Source of the DNA: Uranotaenia lowii
Taxonomy: Eukaryota > Arthropoda > Insecta > Diptera > Culicidae
Reading direction: 5' to 3'
NCBI RefSeq assembly: GCF_029784155.1
Contig: NC_073693.1
Span: 312,767,304 to 312,831,303 of the forward strand
DNA: 64,000 nt
This document shows, in pieces, positions 35,472-47,705 of this stretch (position 1 is its first letter; each line of letters begins with the position of its first letter). The notes beneath the pieces were generated by a model, which saw only the letters and a program-made list of their open reading frames with translations, was not told the origin of the DNA and searched no databases. The translations under genes were made by a program, and so were the position numbers.

Positions 35472-37239
35472 TAGGGTGGTCTAACCGGTTTTACCGAAAC
35501 CGATAAAACCGGTAAAACCGTCCATTTTCCAATACCGGAAATACCGGCTTTTGGGGCGGTAAAAAACCGGTATTTCCGGTAAATTTTTCATCATTCTTTC
35601 TCACTGTACTGGCAAATTTACACAGCTAAAGGTTTTTTTTACCAAATATGTATGAGTACAAATAATATATTATATTTCAAACTCCAAGCTCATGTGGGAT
35701 TTGATTATTGCTAAAACTTGCCGATGTAAAATTTTGAATTAAAGTTAGAGTAGCGTTTAAAAGAGCATTGACAAGCTGCCATCTCTCTCTTAGATGAGAT
35801 TTTTTCAAGGAAACTTTACACATTTCAGTTCAGCTATCGAACTAACGCTCCACAACATTTAAAGACTGTACAAGTGTACAATGACTGAAAAACATACAGC
35901 TACATGAAATTTAATATTGCTTCACAAGAATCACTGTATTTTTCATTGGAAAACTGGAATTTGGTCAAGAGATGCAAAAATGTTTTATCTATAAACAGGC
36001 CAAGTTTATCAGAATCGTTCTAAGCCGGGCCGGGCTTTCAAAAAATATAAACCAAATATGTTGAAAGCCGATTGGAAACTTCCTACTTTGTTTTGAGACA
36101 TATGGTCGGGATTCGACCTGGACGCCATCAGCATTTTTTCGAGACACTTGAACTTCATGTGCAAATATTTTCATCTAGAAACAAAATCTTTGATGTTTGT
36201 GAGCTAGAATCAATAGTTTTTAATTCAAGAAATTCATTTTAATCATTAGTATTCGGATTTGGGATCTAGGATATGAATAACTCGAGATTTAGTTTCTGTT
36301 GTTTTAAAATTTTTTAATGGCGGTTCGGTCTGGTCGAAACCCGGTCATATATGTTTCAACAGAGTCAGCATTTAAGCACATGTTAGAATGTTTGTATGAA
36401 ATTTATCTATCAACATTTTCAAGGCAATTGATGAAACTCTGTTGTTTTTATTCTTAACGCTGTTGATGCGTTTTCTTTTTCCAGACAAAGCAGAAACAAA
36501 GTTTTTATAAATTTGCAACAGCATTATAGCGACAAAGAGCGTATGGATCAGATCCAAACAACTATATTGATTGCTGAATTTTGACTGGTTTTTAATAGAT
36601 TTTAATTTCTATTTGTTTGTTTTAATTTTAGAAAGGCAAACTTAATGCTATCAGGACCTAGGTTGCGGGGAAACATTTGTATTTTAGACAATAATAATCT
36701 GTTATGTTGTGAGTCAACCAAAAACTTTGTGTGTTTTGAGTTTTGTTAAGTAATTAATTAAGTCATTTTTTGATCGAAATTTTTTTTGTATATCAAATTT
36801 CATATCATTTTCATGAAAGACTTTAAAAAACTATTACTAAATCTGTAAAATCTGTTCTTCAATCCGAATACTGTTCTAAAGAGTTTAGGACAAAAATTCG
36901 TGGAAAATTATACGAAACTTCTATAATTCCTGCAACCTCAATGTGAAATTATAATAAGACGATGATAAATATTATGATTATCATGAGGGTGATGATAGAT
37001 TTATGACAAAGGGATAGTTAAAGGCACAATACCATATTTTTCAATTGAAAATGGAAAAAAAATCTATTGCGTTATAAATTGGGAGCATTTTATGCCATTA
37101 CTATGTACTACAATTAGATTTAAACTTTCCATGGATTCGATATACTTTTAAAAATACCGCTTTTACCGGTTTTTTCGGTTTTATAAATTACAAATACATT
37201 TTTTGGATTTGAAAAAAGCCGGTAAATCCGACCACCCTA
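35472..37239. mobile_element. Non-autonomous DNA transposon with 8-bp TSD (CCGG-rich ends)
   Basis: Flanked by a perfect 8-bp duplication AAGCAAAT (35464-35471 and 37240-37247). Ends are TAGGGTGGTC and GACCACCCTA. Next to each end lie iterated ACCGGT/CCGGTA words (35490-35580 and 37150-37225). The 1.7-kb interior has no transposase. The 8-bp duplication fits hAT or a related superfamily. Confidence 0.85.
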
Positions 37240-37247
37240 AAGCAAAT

Positions 37248-37980
37248 GTGAAAACCCCACACCCTATGTGCTTACGTAATAAGTGAACAGCCCCTAGAAC
37301 AAAGTGTCAACCAGTTGGACATCTTTAAATCGAAAAAATAACACAACGTAGGACTCCTGAGTAAGTGCCAATTTAAAAAAATGGATAACTTCATAAATTT
37401 AAGCCTCCTTTTATGAAAATTGATCAATTTTGTACATTTGGAAGTTATGCAACAAAACTTTTTTTTTCTTAGGCTTTATCTTACTAAACACATCATTTAT
37501 TCACATATACCTACGCAAGAAATAAAAATGAAAATTTAAATTTGATTTTTTACTTTACAAGAAATTTTGTCATTTCAAAATGTCTTTCACGAACGTTTGT
37601 AAAGTTTATTGATTTGATAAGTAAGAGATCTTTTACATACATGCATCATTTGATGCTTTTAGAAGTATATTGTTGTTTTATATGTAAGTTCAATTATTCA
37701 ATTATTCCTCAAAGCTGCTGAATCATAAACAATCATTCAATAGTCTATCTACAAAAAACAAAAGGAACAATTTTTTACCTTTACAAATATACTAACGCAT
37801 CCAGCCCATGACATTAAATTAATGATCAACTCATTCCACGTGCCAAGCTGAATAATTAAAATGTCACCATCATGACTGCAGATTTCTTTGCATAGGATGT
37901 CGAAAACAGAATGACTTCAACCAAATCCTCAAACCTGCTCACAGATTTATATCCTGAAGGTTGTTCAGATTACTTGAAAT
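37248..37980. other. Anonymous AT-rich spacer
   Basis: Nothing could be supported between the two TSD-bounded elements. Confidence 0.4.
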
Positions 37981-37988
37981 GTCATCAT

Positions 37989-39035
37989 CAGTGTTCGGCA
38001 CAAAAGCGCTAATCCGCTATTCGCTAGTTAGTCCGCTAACTTTTCGTTAGCGGTTCAATATTGCCGATAAATTTTTATTGATCTAGCGAATTAAAAAGTT
38101 CCGCTATTTTTTAGTTCAGCTAATCCAAGACCGCTAACTCCCATATATTTTTATCAATCTCTAGAATTATAAGTGACAGAATAGACTTTTTGTCTTCAAT
38201 CAAGTTAAGGTGACATTGGGCATCGTTCTAATTGCTTAATTGGGTTATTAGTACTCAAACTATTTTTAATAAACTTTATCAGCATTTGTTTTCAAATGGT
38301 TGAGATATTTACTTCACAGTTTTTTTTAGAGATTTTACAGACCAGTTCATTACAAATAATATAAAATCACCATTTTACCCTTCGATTTAAGTTCAAATAA
38401 ACATTGTATAAATGTTTACGTTTGACAATGCTCCTGCAAGTTTGAAAAAAGGAGAACAGTTTAAAGATTTTCAATGATGATAGTTAAAAATAAGGCAAAA
38501 CAACAAAATGGAATGAATTGCACAAAAGATTGTTTACAACGAAATTGCATACTATCTACTTTGCACAAAACCGATAAATCGAGTAAATTTTTTTTACCAA
38601 AATTCAAATAAAAAATAGAGATATAGCTCCCATCTTCAACATTCTGCTCTATTGCTCTTGTAATTGTTCGAAAATTAATTTTTTTTTAAATAGTAGAACA
38701 CAGAGATTTGTTAAAATTCCCATCTTTGACAGTTTTTATTTTGCTCATATAACTGATGAATTCGATCAATTTATCTAATTCTAAATAAAATAATTGAAAC
38801 TTTATTCATTCCTCCTTGGGGGTTGGAAAATCGAAGTAGGGAATGACGTGACAAAAGAAGAATTTGATATTTGTTCCGGCCTTTATGTTGGTCAACAGTT
38901 AGCGATTAGCGCTTAAAGCTTACAGCGATAACTTTTTCGGAACATTTAGCGAATTGAATTAGCGATCGCTAACTTTGAATGTGTTAGCGATCTAATTAGC
39001 AGCGCTGATTTTTCAGTTAGCGATGCCGAACACTG
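37989..39035. mobile_element. hAT-type MITE with 8-bp TSD
   Basis: A perfect target duplication GTCATCAT lies at 37981-37988 and 39036-39043. Ends are CAGTGTTCGGCA and TGCCGAACACTG, with the CAG...CTG termini usual for hAT. Both subterminal regions are packed with GCTAA/TTAGCG words (38020-38130 and 38900-39020) in opposite orientation, possible transposase binding sites. No coding capacity. Confidence 0.88.
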
Positions 39036-39043
39036 GTCATCAT

Positions 39044-41165
39044 CATAATCCAGAAAAGCGTGTGCTGTTTGGTTTGCACTATAATGTCTTCATGGTATAA
39101 TAAATAATCGGTTCTTGTAATGACGATGAATTAACTAGCATTACATAAATTTTTGGAAGCATTTCAATTTATTTGTATTTTAATTGAATTTTATAAAATA
39201 TTTGTCCTACCTGTTTAAAGTTTAGATAGCTTTTATTAACCTTTGATTAAAAAACTATACTTTTCGAATTTTACTTTAAAAAATCTTCAGATGTCCATCG
39301 TAAGGAAGACTAAAAAACCAAACATACATAGCTAGCAACTGTCACCATCATTCCAGCTCTTTTGATCGGTAAGACTTTGTTTGCCATAAGCGCACGTTCA
39401 ATCGATTGGTAATATGATATTTTGAAAATTAGATTCCCCCGTGGGAGTGTTCGAGCTGCTTCCAAGTGAGTTCCCTAGTGGAAAAGGATTCCAAAGCAAT
39501 GAAAAAGTTCCTCCGGGAGATGAAAAGGAGATCAGGCACTAGTAGAGACCAGTAGACTTCTGGGGCTCATCATTTTGTATTTTGTCCGCATGTTTACGAA
39601 GCGCGTGGCTCTCCGAACGTGGCAACCGGCTGAATGGAATAAAATATGATGGCAGAATTATGATGGTTCATTCCGTTCGAATGCGCCAACACGAAGTCGA
39701 TCTGTGCAAAATGACAACGCAAAAGATGATGACGACGACGACAAAGACTGTGTAAGGCCATCGTCAGGTTTGTTTGAACTGGTTCGTTCATGTTTTTTTT
39801 ACTGGCTTAAATTTGGCATGTCTTTTCGACAGGTCCAAAGTAATCGGATAAATTTCAAAATACTCAGTTTCAATGACATTGAACCAGTTGAGCCCCGATG
39901 AAAAAAGAAGCCAGAGTTATAAAGACGCTTACAAGCTATGAGGATTGGTTTTCACGTGCCCTAAGAAGCTAAAGAATTTTTCTCGTGAAAGATGAGCAAA
40001 AATTGAAATGGAATTTTATTTCAAACAGCCATGAGAAAGCACACATTTATAAGCCTGATCGTAAAAAAAAACTGTTTCTAGCGATCCAGCAAGTCCTATC
40101 AAAGAATGAACGAGGAGGGTTACTTGTGCCATACAAAAGTCATATTCATACACAGTGACTCGATAACAATAATCTATTTACGAGCATCTATCCTAATACG
40201 AAGAAATCTCCAGCAATGCAATGGGGGTAACTCTCAAGCAAACGGACATGAATATTAAGTGCCACTCGTGTCGAATTCCTCCTGGAAGCGAACGTTCTGC
40301 TGAGCATCGTGCTTTCTTGCTGTCGTAAAAGTGTTAAACGGAATTTCTCGTTCAAAATCCGTACTAAAAATATCGGTTTTCATTTCATGATTACCTATAT
40401 TGAAAAATTCCCGTACAGATCCCGTTTGCTTTTGGCTTCACGCCCGAACATTTTGTGTTGCCAAAATCGAATGTTGTCAAAATCGAACGGTTTTTTTTCC
40501 ATATTTTTTTTCACTTATTACTACAAAAAAAAACTTTTATTATTATCATCAACGTAATTTTTAGTCAATTTCAGATCATATTTAGTCAATTTTTTTTAAC
40601 ATTTTTCTGAAACATTCAGCACTTTTTTTGTTTTTTTTATAATTTTTTTTTGTTATATTTGCAGTTTTTGTGATTCTTCATCATTTTTAGCTTTTTTGTC
40701 ATTTTTAGTCTTCGGTTAGTGATATGTGTTTTTTAATTTAATAAATACCTTTGTAATCTTTTTTTCATGTTTGAGTACTTTTAATTTTTTTTTTTTCTTT
40801 ATTTTATCACCATCAGAGAACGTAAAAACAAATTTCTGGTGTTTATCTGAATTATATTGGCCCTATTATAGCAAAATCTATAAGGTAATATTGTTTCTAA
40901 AAACCGCACATGTGCCAAAAATGAACTGGGTCTGAATATCTTTAGGTTGAAATATTTATGGTTTCGAAAAAAAATTTAAGACTTATTGGTCAATCAAAGA
41001 TACACGATTTTCAATTAATCGCACCTATTTTTTTCCTGTTGGGGAGAGAGTCCACTGCGACCATTAAGTTGATCTATTGTGGTATTACCCCGCGTTATCA
41101 TTTTTACTTTGCTATGCTACTTGACACACCTGCACTATTGGTTGAAGTTGCAGTTGTTTACCGGT
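39044..41165. other. Unassigned sequence
   Basis: 39360-40330 has mixed composition and fewer homopolymers, and may be unique DNA, but I cannot support an exon. 40490-40810 is rich in T-runs. No bounded element found. Confidence 0.3.
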
Positions 41166-41169
41166 AGCA

Positions 41170-41422
41170 CTACGAGCACACACATAACTAGGTAGGATCT
41201 CCAAGTGCAATCTAAGTTCCCTTGAAAAGATCCATCCACATGCATGTGCTGCATCATTGAGGCGTACAATTCCAAGATATACACGGCTAGCATTTCACTA
41301 ATGCTAAAACCGCCAACCTTCATCATACTATGTGTGCCAGGTTATGTAACGACCGGGATTCGATCTCATGAACGTTGGCTTAGAAGACAAGTATGCTATC
41401 CTCTAGGCCACGATCTGCTGGC
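41170..41422 (-). repeat. tRNA-derived SINE, copy 2
   Basis: On the minus strand it starts GCCAGCAGATCGTGGCCTAG (A-box-like GTGGCCTAGAGG), followed by B-box-like GATCGAATCCCGGTC. The layout is the same as 31160-31431 and the tRNA-like part is clearly related, but the body is diverged. Confidence 0.65.
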
Positions 41423-41689
41423 ATCGCACCTATAATATCACCTTTTTTTTCTCATTTAAAACATCTTAAAAACTAATTACACTTTTCGGTTACATTGGAT
41501 TAAACATGATTTTCTTACAACATTTGTCCTAACATATATTCAAATGATAATCAAAATACTTTTTAACTAATTGCCTGTGATTCCCCCTTAATTCCCAAAC
41601 GCTTTTCTGGAACATGTACAAATTAATAAATATTAATAAAACTATCCAGACGAAAAGAAACCTACATAGTGAGCTACCAACCAGATGGA

Positions 41690-42400
41690 AGCTTTTGGTG
41701 AGGATTTGTTGGATCGATTAATAAAATGTCAATAATGTTCACATAAATCAATCTATACCGTTTTCTGAGAATCATGTCAACCCATTTTTTTACTTCTTTA
41801 AAAGAGCTACAAGTTCCAAGTCGATGTTTATTTGAGTCTACTTCATTGCAAACATCACAAAGTGCATTATCAATATGACCAATGCCGTAGTCATGTAATT
41901 TTTTTGTTATTCGTTATTAAATCATTTATAAGAAAATATATTTTCGATCCATCTAAAACGCACAAAAAAGGTTGATTCATAACTTTCCAGAACAGGTCCC
42001 ATGGAAATTGTGGGTGCATATCTTCGATTTTAGGCTTAAAAATGTTTTCATAAATTAATCCTCTATAAAGTTGTTTAGTTGTTTCCATCTTTTAATTTCC
42101 TGGCTTCAATTACCCATTCTTTGCCATTTCTAGTCAACCTCTCTAAGTTTCTGAAACTCAAAATATAAATTTTCATCAGTGTTTCCAATTATAATGTTTC
42201 TCATAAACAATGATTTGCATTTCTGTTCCGGATCAATAAGGCCCAAACCACCTCTGTCATTGTCCAAGTAAAGTTGTCATCTATCTACACAAAAGATGCT
42301 ATTTTTCCAAACGAAATTTCCGATTGCTGACTTTATTTGTGCTAGATGTTTGATTTTTGGCGGATAAATTTGAGCTAAGTACCAAAGTTTTAATAACAAA
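41690..42400 (-). pseudogene. Relic of a LINE ORF2 C-terminus
   Basis: The minus strand encodes, in order: LWYLAQIYPPKIKHLAQIKS, then FVWKNSIF, a stop, QLYLDNDRGGLGLIDPE, a damaged middle, then GLIYENIFKPKI, FLINDLITNNKK and a C-x2-C-x7-H-x4-C knuckle (CDVCNEVDSNKHRLGTC). This order, RT thumb region then cysteine knuckle, is that of the C-terminal part of non-LTR retrotransposon polyproteins. There are several stops and frameshifts. The clade is uncertain. The upstream part is cut by the repeat starting at 42405. Confidence 0.7.
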
Positions 42401-42404
42401 AATG

Positions 42405-42850
42405 TGTTCCCGAGCAGACTTTTATTGCAAAATTATACCTAATTTTGCTATCATGCCTTGAAAGTAAAATGAGGTATCATTTTGCTTGAATAAAGGTGGT
42501 ACAATGCCAAAATTTGGGTCTCATTTTTCATATACCAATGCCTCAATTATACCAACAGTAGGTTTCACTGAAACCTCAATGATACCTCGTTTAACCACCG
42601 TTTTAAAACACGTTTTGAGACCAAAATGATACCATTTTTTGGCTTTGATTATATTCAAAATTTGGCATCGTTGTGCATTCAAATCTGCTTTCAAAATGAG
42701 GCATCGTTAAGCTTTTGGGAAAACCAAAATATGGCATAAATATGCTATTTGCTAATCCAATATGAGAACAAAATATTGGCATAGAGCACCCTTAATTCGG
42801 GCAAAATTATACCAAATCTAGCTAACAAGGCATGATAGCAAGCATTCTAG
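42405..42850. repeat. Degenerate MITE starting CCCGAGCAGAC
   Basis: Both edges hold GCAAAATTATACC and a GCTATCATGCCTT/AAGGCATGATAGC pair in inverted orientation. The interior repeats GATACC/GGTATC and GAGGCATC words. A related fragment in the other orientation lies at 50598-50735. No target duplication found. Confidence 0.5.
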
Positions 42851-43740
42851 TTTGGTTGGTAGAATAAATCGCAATGAATAACTGAATAGGAAGAATCATA
42901 ATTCTAAGAGATGAAAAGCCCGGAAAGAAATTAATAACTGAAATTACCTGTATTGGGATGAATAATCCCCCCTGAAAAAAATCGCCTGTTCTTATGCAAT
43001 CATCTGGCATCATTCTAGCGAAATGAGATAAATAGTTTATCTTATAAAAAATCGCCTTCATTTATGCAGCGTGTATAACATTTATGAGGTTTTTTTTTTT
43101 TAACAAAGTGGGGTTTTAATTTTATAAACAACTTTATAGAAGTTCACAAATCTTCTGAGCTTCTAAGTTAACGACATATTCCATATAACAAAAATTGGAA
43201 ACCAGAACTTGTTTTCTAAAGGTTTTTTTTAGATAAAACTTCGAAAATATATTTTGTAAATATTGGTTCCTCAACTTATTTGTTATCAATGTTATGATTA
43301 CAAATCTATAGAAGAACAAAAAGCCTTTAAAATGTGTGCTCCAACTAAACCAGGCTTTTTATTTTTAAAAAAGATGTTGTATTTATTCTGGAAAAAAGTT
43401 CAAGCAAATAATTGTTTTTCGACAAATTTCGAGATTCCAATTACATATTAAACTAAATCTATCAGAAGTATCTCCCTGCACTGTACGAGTAATGTTGAGA
43501 GAAAATTTTCGGTTTGAAATCAATTAACCCTAACAAAAAATTTTAAATTTCTCAAGTGTAGAAATATTGGATATTAATATTGGTCCGTTAATAAATTGAT
43601 AAATAGACTGCTCATCTATGATGTAAAAAAATGCGTAACATAATTCTATTATGGAAAACGCCTTAACTTATGCAACAATAAGAAGTTGATGTTCATAATA
43701 CAATGCGATGTTGAAAAACATCGCTTTGTTTTAAGAACAT
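42851..43740. other. Unassigned sequence with repeated AAAATCGCCTT words
   Basis: AAAATCGCCTT- and TTATGCA-like pieces recur near 42978, 43050 and 43655, hinting at diverged repeats. No gene seen. Confidence 0.3.
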
Positions 43741-43744
43741 CGCC

Positions 43745-44540
43745 AACACTAGATTGCCCCAAATTTTTATGGGAAATTTCAAGCTTGAGAAATGTTATGT
43801 GCTGCAGTATTAAATTGATCCTAGGCCTAGTACAAGGTCTCATGCCAAATTTGAGCCAGATAGGATCACGGGAAGGGGCCGCTCAACGAGCCTAAAGTTT
43901 GTTAGGATTTTGGGACATTTTGTTCGGGAAGAACATGAAAACCCAGTTTAACATGAATGACTTTGGTCCCCTTTGGCCGAGTTCTTTTGAAAACGGTTTT
44001 TCTCAGAGCTTAAACTATGTTGACAAATATTTCATCCGAAGACTAAATTTCAATTCGACTTATGACAAAAAAACTTATTACACTTCAAAAATGAGGTAGC
44101 TTTTTTTAGGGTGATGTTCATTACTAATGAGAGACACTGCTTCATTTAGAAGCAGTATTAACAGTGACGAATATAACCCTGAAAAACATTGCCCCATTTT
44201 TGAAGTCTAATAACTTTTTTATCATAATTCGAATTGAAATGTAGTCTTCGGATGAAATATTTGTCATAGTTTAAGCTCTGAGAAAAACCGCTTTCGAAAG
44301 AACTCGACCAAAGGGGACCAAAGTTATTCATTAAAAACTGGGTTTTCATGTAACTCCCGAACAAAATGTCTCAAAATCCCATACAAACTTTAGTTTCGTT
44401 GAGTGACCCCTTCCCGTGATCCGATCTGGCCCAAATTTGGCATGAAAACCTTGTACTAGGCCTAAGAATCAATATAAGCCTGCAGCGGATAACTTTTTCA
44501 AATGTCGGGTCGTTTGGTGCACTCTAGCCAACACAAACAA
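43745..44540. repeat. Foldback element of about 800 bp
   Basis: A large inverted repeat centred near 44142. Matching arm words are CCTAGGCCTAGTACAAGG and CCTTGTACTAGGCCTAAG, GGATCACGGGAAGGGG and CCCCTTCCCGTGATCC, and ACTTTGGTCCCCTTTGG and CCAAAGGGGACCAAAGT. The arms are diverged by scattered substitutions. The layout and some words recall the larger foldback at 56550-58369. Outer limits are approximate. Confidence 0.75.
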
Positions 44541-45532
44541 AAAGTTTCATAAGGGGAGGCGATTTTTAGAATATAATTTCAATTACCGTAACAGGCATGA
44601 ATATCTAACTGTACATCAAGTCGCCTAATCAAGCCAGATATTATTTCGACTTCTAAATAGCAGGATGAAAAAACTTACCTGCTGACTTCTACCCACAGTT
44701 AGCTAGCTTTTGAGTGACAAAAATTCCTCAATATAGATCGGTCGCCCCGCAAGATGTTTTACCTCCTTCTCCGCCATGGACGACTATCAGGGAACGCAGC
44801 ATTTTGTCCTCAAATATGTGATACCATCGCTTTGTTATATCGGACCACCAGCAGTGTTGTCTGTATTTTTTCAATAAAAAAAAATAGACACCGTAGACTT
44901 TTCACACCATCACATCATCCAACGCCGGTGCCACTCGCGTTACTGGACTGGCGAACCGTCAGGAACCCCGAAGATTGAGTTTACTTCGCCGTCGGGGATT
45001 AGCAGTTGAAGTTTGTTGAGTTACTGTAAAGGCGAGAGTGAAATTGTTGAACATAATTCAAATGATGTGTTAAAATAATCTTACCTCATTTCGCGATTGC
45101 AGCAACATCGAGTCCTGCAAGCTTCTCCGTAATGCCCTGAATTCACTTACGTGTACCTTCCGCTGGATCATGGAACACGAACCGAAAATTTATCGCAAAC
45201 ACTTTCCCCGACCGGCCTCTGAAGAAAGTTTGTTTTGTTTCTTTTGTTTTGTACACTCAGAAATAAATAAAATATCAAACAATTATTTTGTAGGTATTTT
45301 CACATATCTCCCTCTTTACGCACAAGGATATTTCTCATGGTGTAATCACTGGGATATTTCTCACGGAGAAATTTTTTTTGCGATTAAAATTTATGCATTG
45401 AGAAATGGACAACAGTGACATCTGGCGGTCGTAAAAAATAATTCAAAACGACGGTTGTAACAGTCATATTGCACTAAAATAAAAAAAATCGGAAAAAATA
45501 AAAATAAAGACTTGAAAGATTTTAAAATGTTC
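44541..45532. other. Unassigned sequence, part may be exonic
   Basis: 44740-45250 has higher GC and a possible minus-strand frame (SMIQRKVHVSEF...LLQSRNE) ending at a GTAAGA donor near 45090. The next plausible acceptor gives an immediate stop, so I do not call a gene. Confidence 0.25.
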
Positions 45533-45538
45533 TTTATT
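45533..45538 (-). terminator. Poly(A) signal AATAAA
   Basis: AATAAA on the minus strand lies 54 bp past the stop codon of the five-exon gene, the expected place for its 3' end. Confidence 0.6.
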
Positions 45539-45591
45539 TTAAGCTTTGAATAAAAACATAACAAAATTTACACTTAAAAAATAAAAAAAAA

Positions 45592-47023
45592 TTAAACAGA
45601 ATTCACGTTGGACATCGCTTTTTCAATTTTCTTCACCATCCTGTTCACGGACATGATTCGGCTGTTGGTTGAAATTTTCAACAAACATATGTCGAAAAAA
45701 TCCACAATTTTTTTTAATTTGGACGGTACTGGCGTGGCAAATATTTTGTATGATTTAAGCGCCAAATCTAGCGCAATTGAAAAACCAGTGAAGCAGTCGA
45801 TCGTTGAGCCATGCACGAGCAGAGTTATATCTCCCGATTTGAGTGGTGGTGCGTTAATCATTATACAAATCGGAAGATCTGGCCAATTTTGCTCGTCTCG
45901 AACATCGACCCAACGTATCAAGCTACCACACAGGTCTTCCAACGGCGACAGTCCAGTTTCGGCGCGTTTGATGTTGCCTTGTGTCGTCAGAGCCGATAAA
46001 AGTTTTAAAAATCCTTGAATGTGTACTGAAAAAGAACAAGAAGAGTTCTAGTTATCAGAAATTACCTTTAAATTTAAAATTTTACCATTCTCAACAGTGT
46101 CGTAATCGCCATCCAAAACCAACAAGTAGGGAAGAATATTATCAAAATAAATTGAACTATTGTTCTGGTACATAAGTTGAAATTCAAAATGGAGCTGAAA
46201 TTAAATAATACGTTAAAAATTTTTGTAATAAGCAACCATAATTATATATTACCAAATCTTCTTCCAGGAGAACGAAAAAAGCCTTCAAAATTCCATCCGT
46301 ATTATGGTGTTTACGGAGATCATTCCGGATTCTCAAGGTTTTGATCAATAATGATCGCGATTCGTCATAGTCCATGGAGTTTGAAAGAGCCTCCTTTGCT
46401 ACCAACTCTTCGATTGTAATATTATCTCCAGAGTACTTTCCACCTGCAGACCTTCTCTTCGAGACCGCATTTCTCACCCAATTTTCAATGAATCCGGTAT
46501 GTCGACCTTTCTTGTCCCCGTTGTGTTCCCAGAAAAACTCAAACTGGGAAGAAAGTAACAAAAAGACAGGATGTTTTATGATTAGATTTCTTTTTATGTA
46601 TATATCTCTAGATTATAAATATAACAAAATTTTACCTCTTCTGGTTTTCCCATTTCAAGGCTTTTCAGTCGATCGAAAACTTTTACGATGGATTTGGCAA
46701 GTTTTTTTTTTAGACCAATTGTTATTTGCCTATAAACATTCAAAAGTTTCATTTATTCAGTTACATAACTTTGTATTCAAATATTTTAAATTTAAATTGA
46801 AGTGAATTTCATATTTTTACAAAAAGATCGTATACCTTTTTTGATTGATCGAATGTTGAAAGAAGTGAATACACAAAGTTCTAACCAATAAATTTTTATC
46901 TTTTTTGGAAATTTCTCCGTCACCCATCAGCTTTCCATGCAACAGCTCTTGCAAGATAGGGCAATTTTTGATGAAATTACCAACAAGCTCTTCATTAATC
47001 TCTATTTCAGTATGTTCTTGTTG
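45592..47023 (-). CDS. Five-exon gene of an uncharacterised family (5' end missing)
   Basis: Exons on the minus strand: 47023-46836, 46729-46636, 46543-46253, 46194-46086 and 46025-45592, stop TAA at 45594-45592. Every junction is GT/AG and the phases join without a stop, giving 371 codons. Visible blocks: LHGKLMGDGEISKKDKNLLV in exon 1, KKKLAKSIVKVFDRLKS in exon 2, EFFWEHNGDKKGRHTGFIEN at the start of exon 3, PYLLVLDGDYD in exon 4 and a C-terminal domain from about residue 228. The protein looks soluble and helical, with no signal peptide in the visible part. The first exon opens in phase 0 behind an acceptor, so at least one upstream exon is missing. The layout is reminiscent of the region that follows SAM domains in uncharacterised insect and fish proteins, but that is weak inference. 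The intron upstream holds the 3.5-kb composite element, whose edge is 42 bp from the acceptor. Reading frames undamaged over five exons argue for a live or recently live gene. Confidence 0.7.
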
Positions 47024-47064
47024 CTGAAATACAAAAAAAAAAAATAGTTAAACATAATACACCT

Positions 47065-47190
47065 AGGTTTTTTTTTACACGGTTTTTTTTTACGCGGTTT
47101 TTTTTTTACACGGCTTTTTTTACACGGTTTTCGGGAATTAACACGGTTTTTTTTTTACACGGTTTTCGCGAATTAACACGGCTTTTGAGA
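47065..47190 (+). repeat. Poly-T/ACACGG minisatellite, left
   Basis: Repeats of a T-run with ACACGG or ACGCGG, some with the longer unit TTTTCGGGAATTAACACGG. Same units and orientation as 50445-50590. Confidence 0.85.
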
Positions 47191-47262
47191 GAAAATATTC
47201 TAAGTCCTTTTCAAAGGAAAACACTTAGAATCTTTTTGAAGTTGGGAAAATCTTATCTCTTA

Positions 47263-47705
47263 GACAAAGAACATGATACATGAGACCTGAGACCTGGGAC
47301 CTCAGACCTGGGACCTGAGACCTGAGACCTGAGACTTGAGACCTGAGACCTGAGATCTGAGACTTGAGACATGAGACATGAGACATGAGACATGAGACAT
47401 GAGACCTGAGGCATGAAACATTAGAAATTAGACATGAGACCTGAGTCCTGGAACCTGAGACAAGGGATATTAGACTTGAGACCTCAGCATGAGACATCAG
47501 ACCTGAGACCTGAGACCTGAGGCATGAGACAAGAACCATGAAACATGAGACTTTAGACCTGAAACATGGGACATGAGACATGAGACATGAGACATGAGGC
47601 ATGAGACATAAGACATAAGACATGAGACCTAAGGCATGAGACAAGAGCCATAAAACATGAGACCTGAGGCCTGAGACATGAGACTTTGGACCTGAGACCG
47701 GAGAC
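47263..47705 (-). repeat. Octamer array GAGACMTGA, left
   Basis: About 50 tandem copies of an eight-base unit with the forms GAGACATGA, GAGACCTGA and GAGACTTGA overlapping at the A/G. On the minus strand it reads as a meaningless open frame (SHVSGLRS repeats). Inverted relative to 50028-50405. Confidence 0.85.

Noticed and set aside
44930..45220. Possible minus-strand exon IQRKVHVSEF with GTAAGA donor
   Set aside because: The next acceptor leads to an immediate stop and no family is recognised.
45608..46018. 136-codon plus-strand frame
   Set aside because: Shadow of the last exon of the minus-strand five-exon gene.
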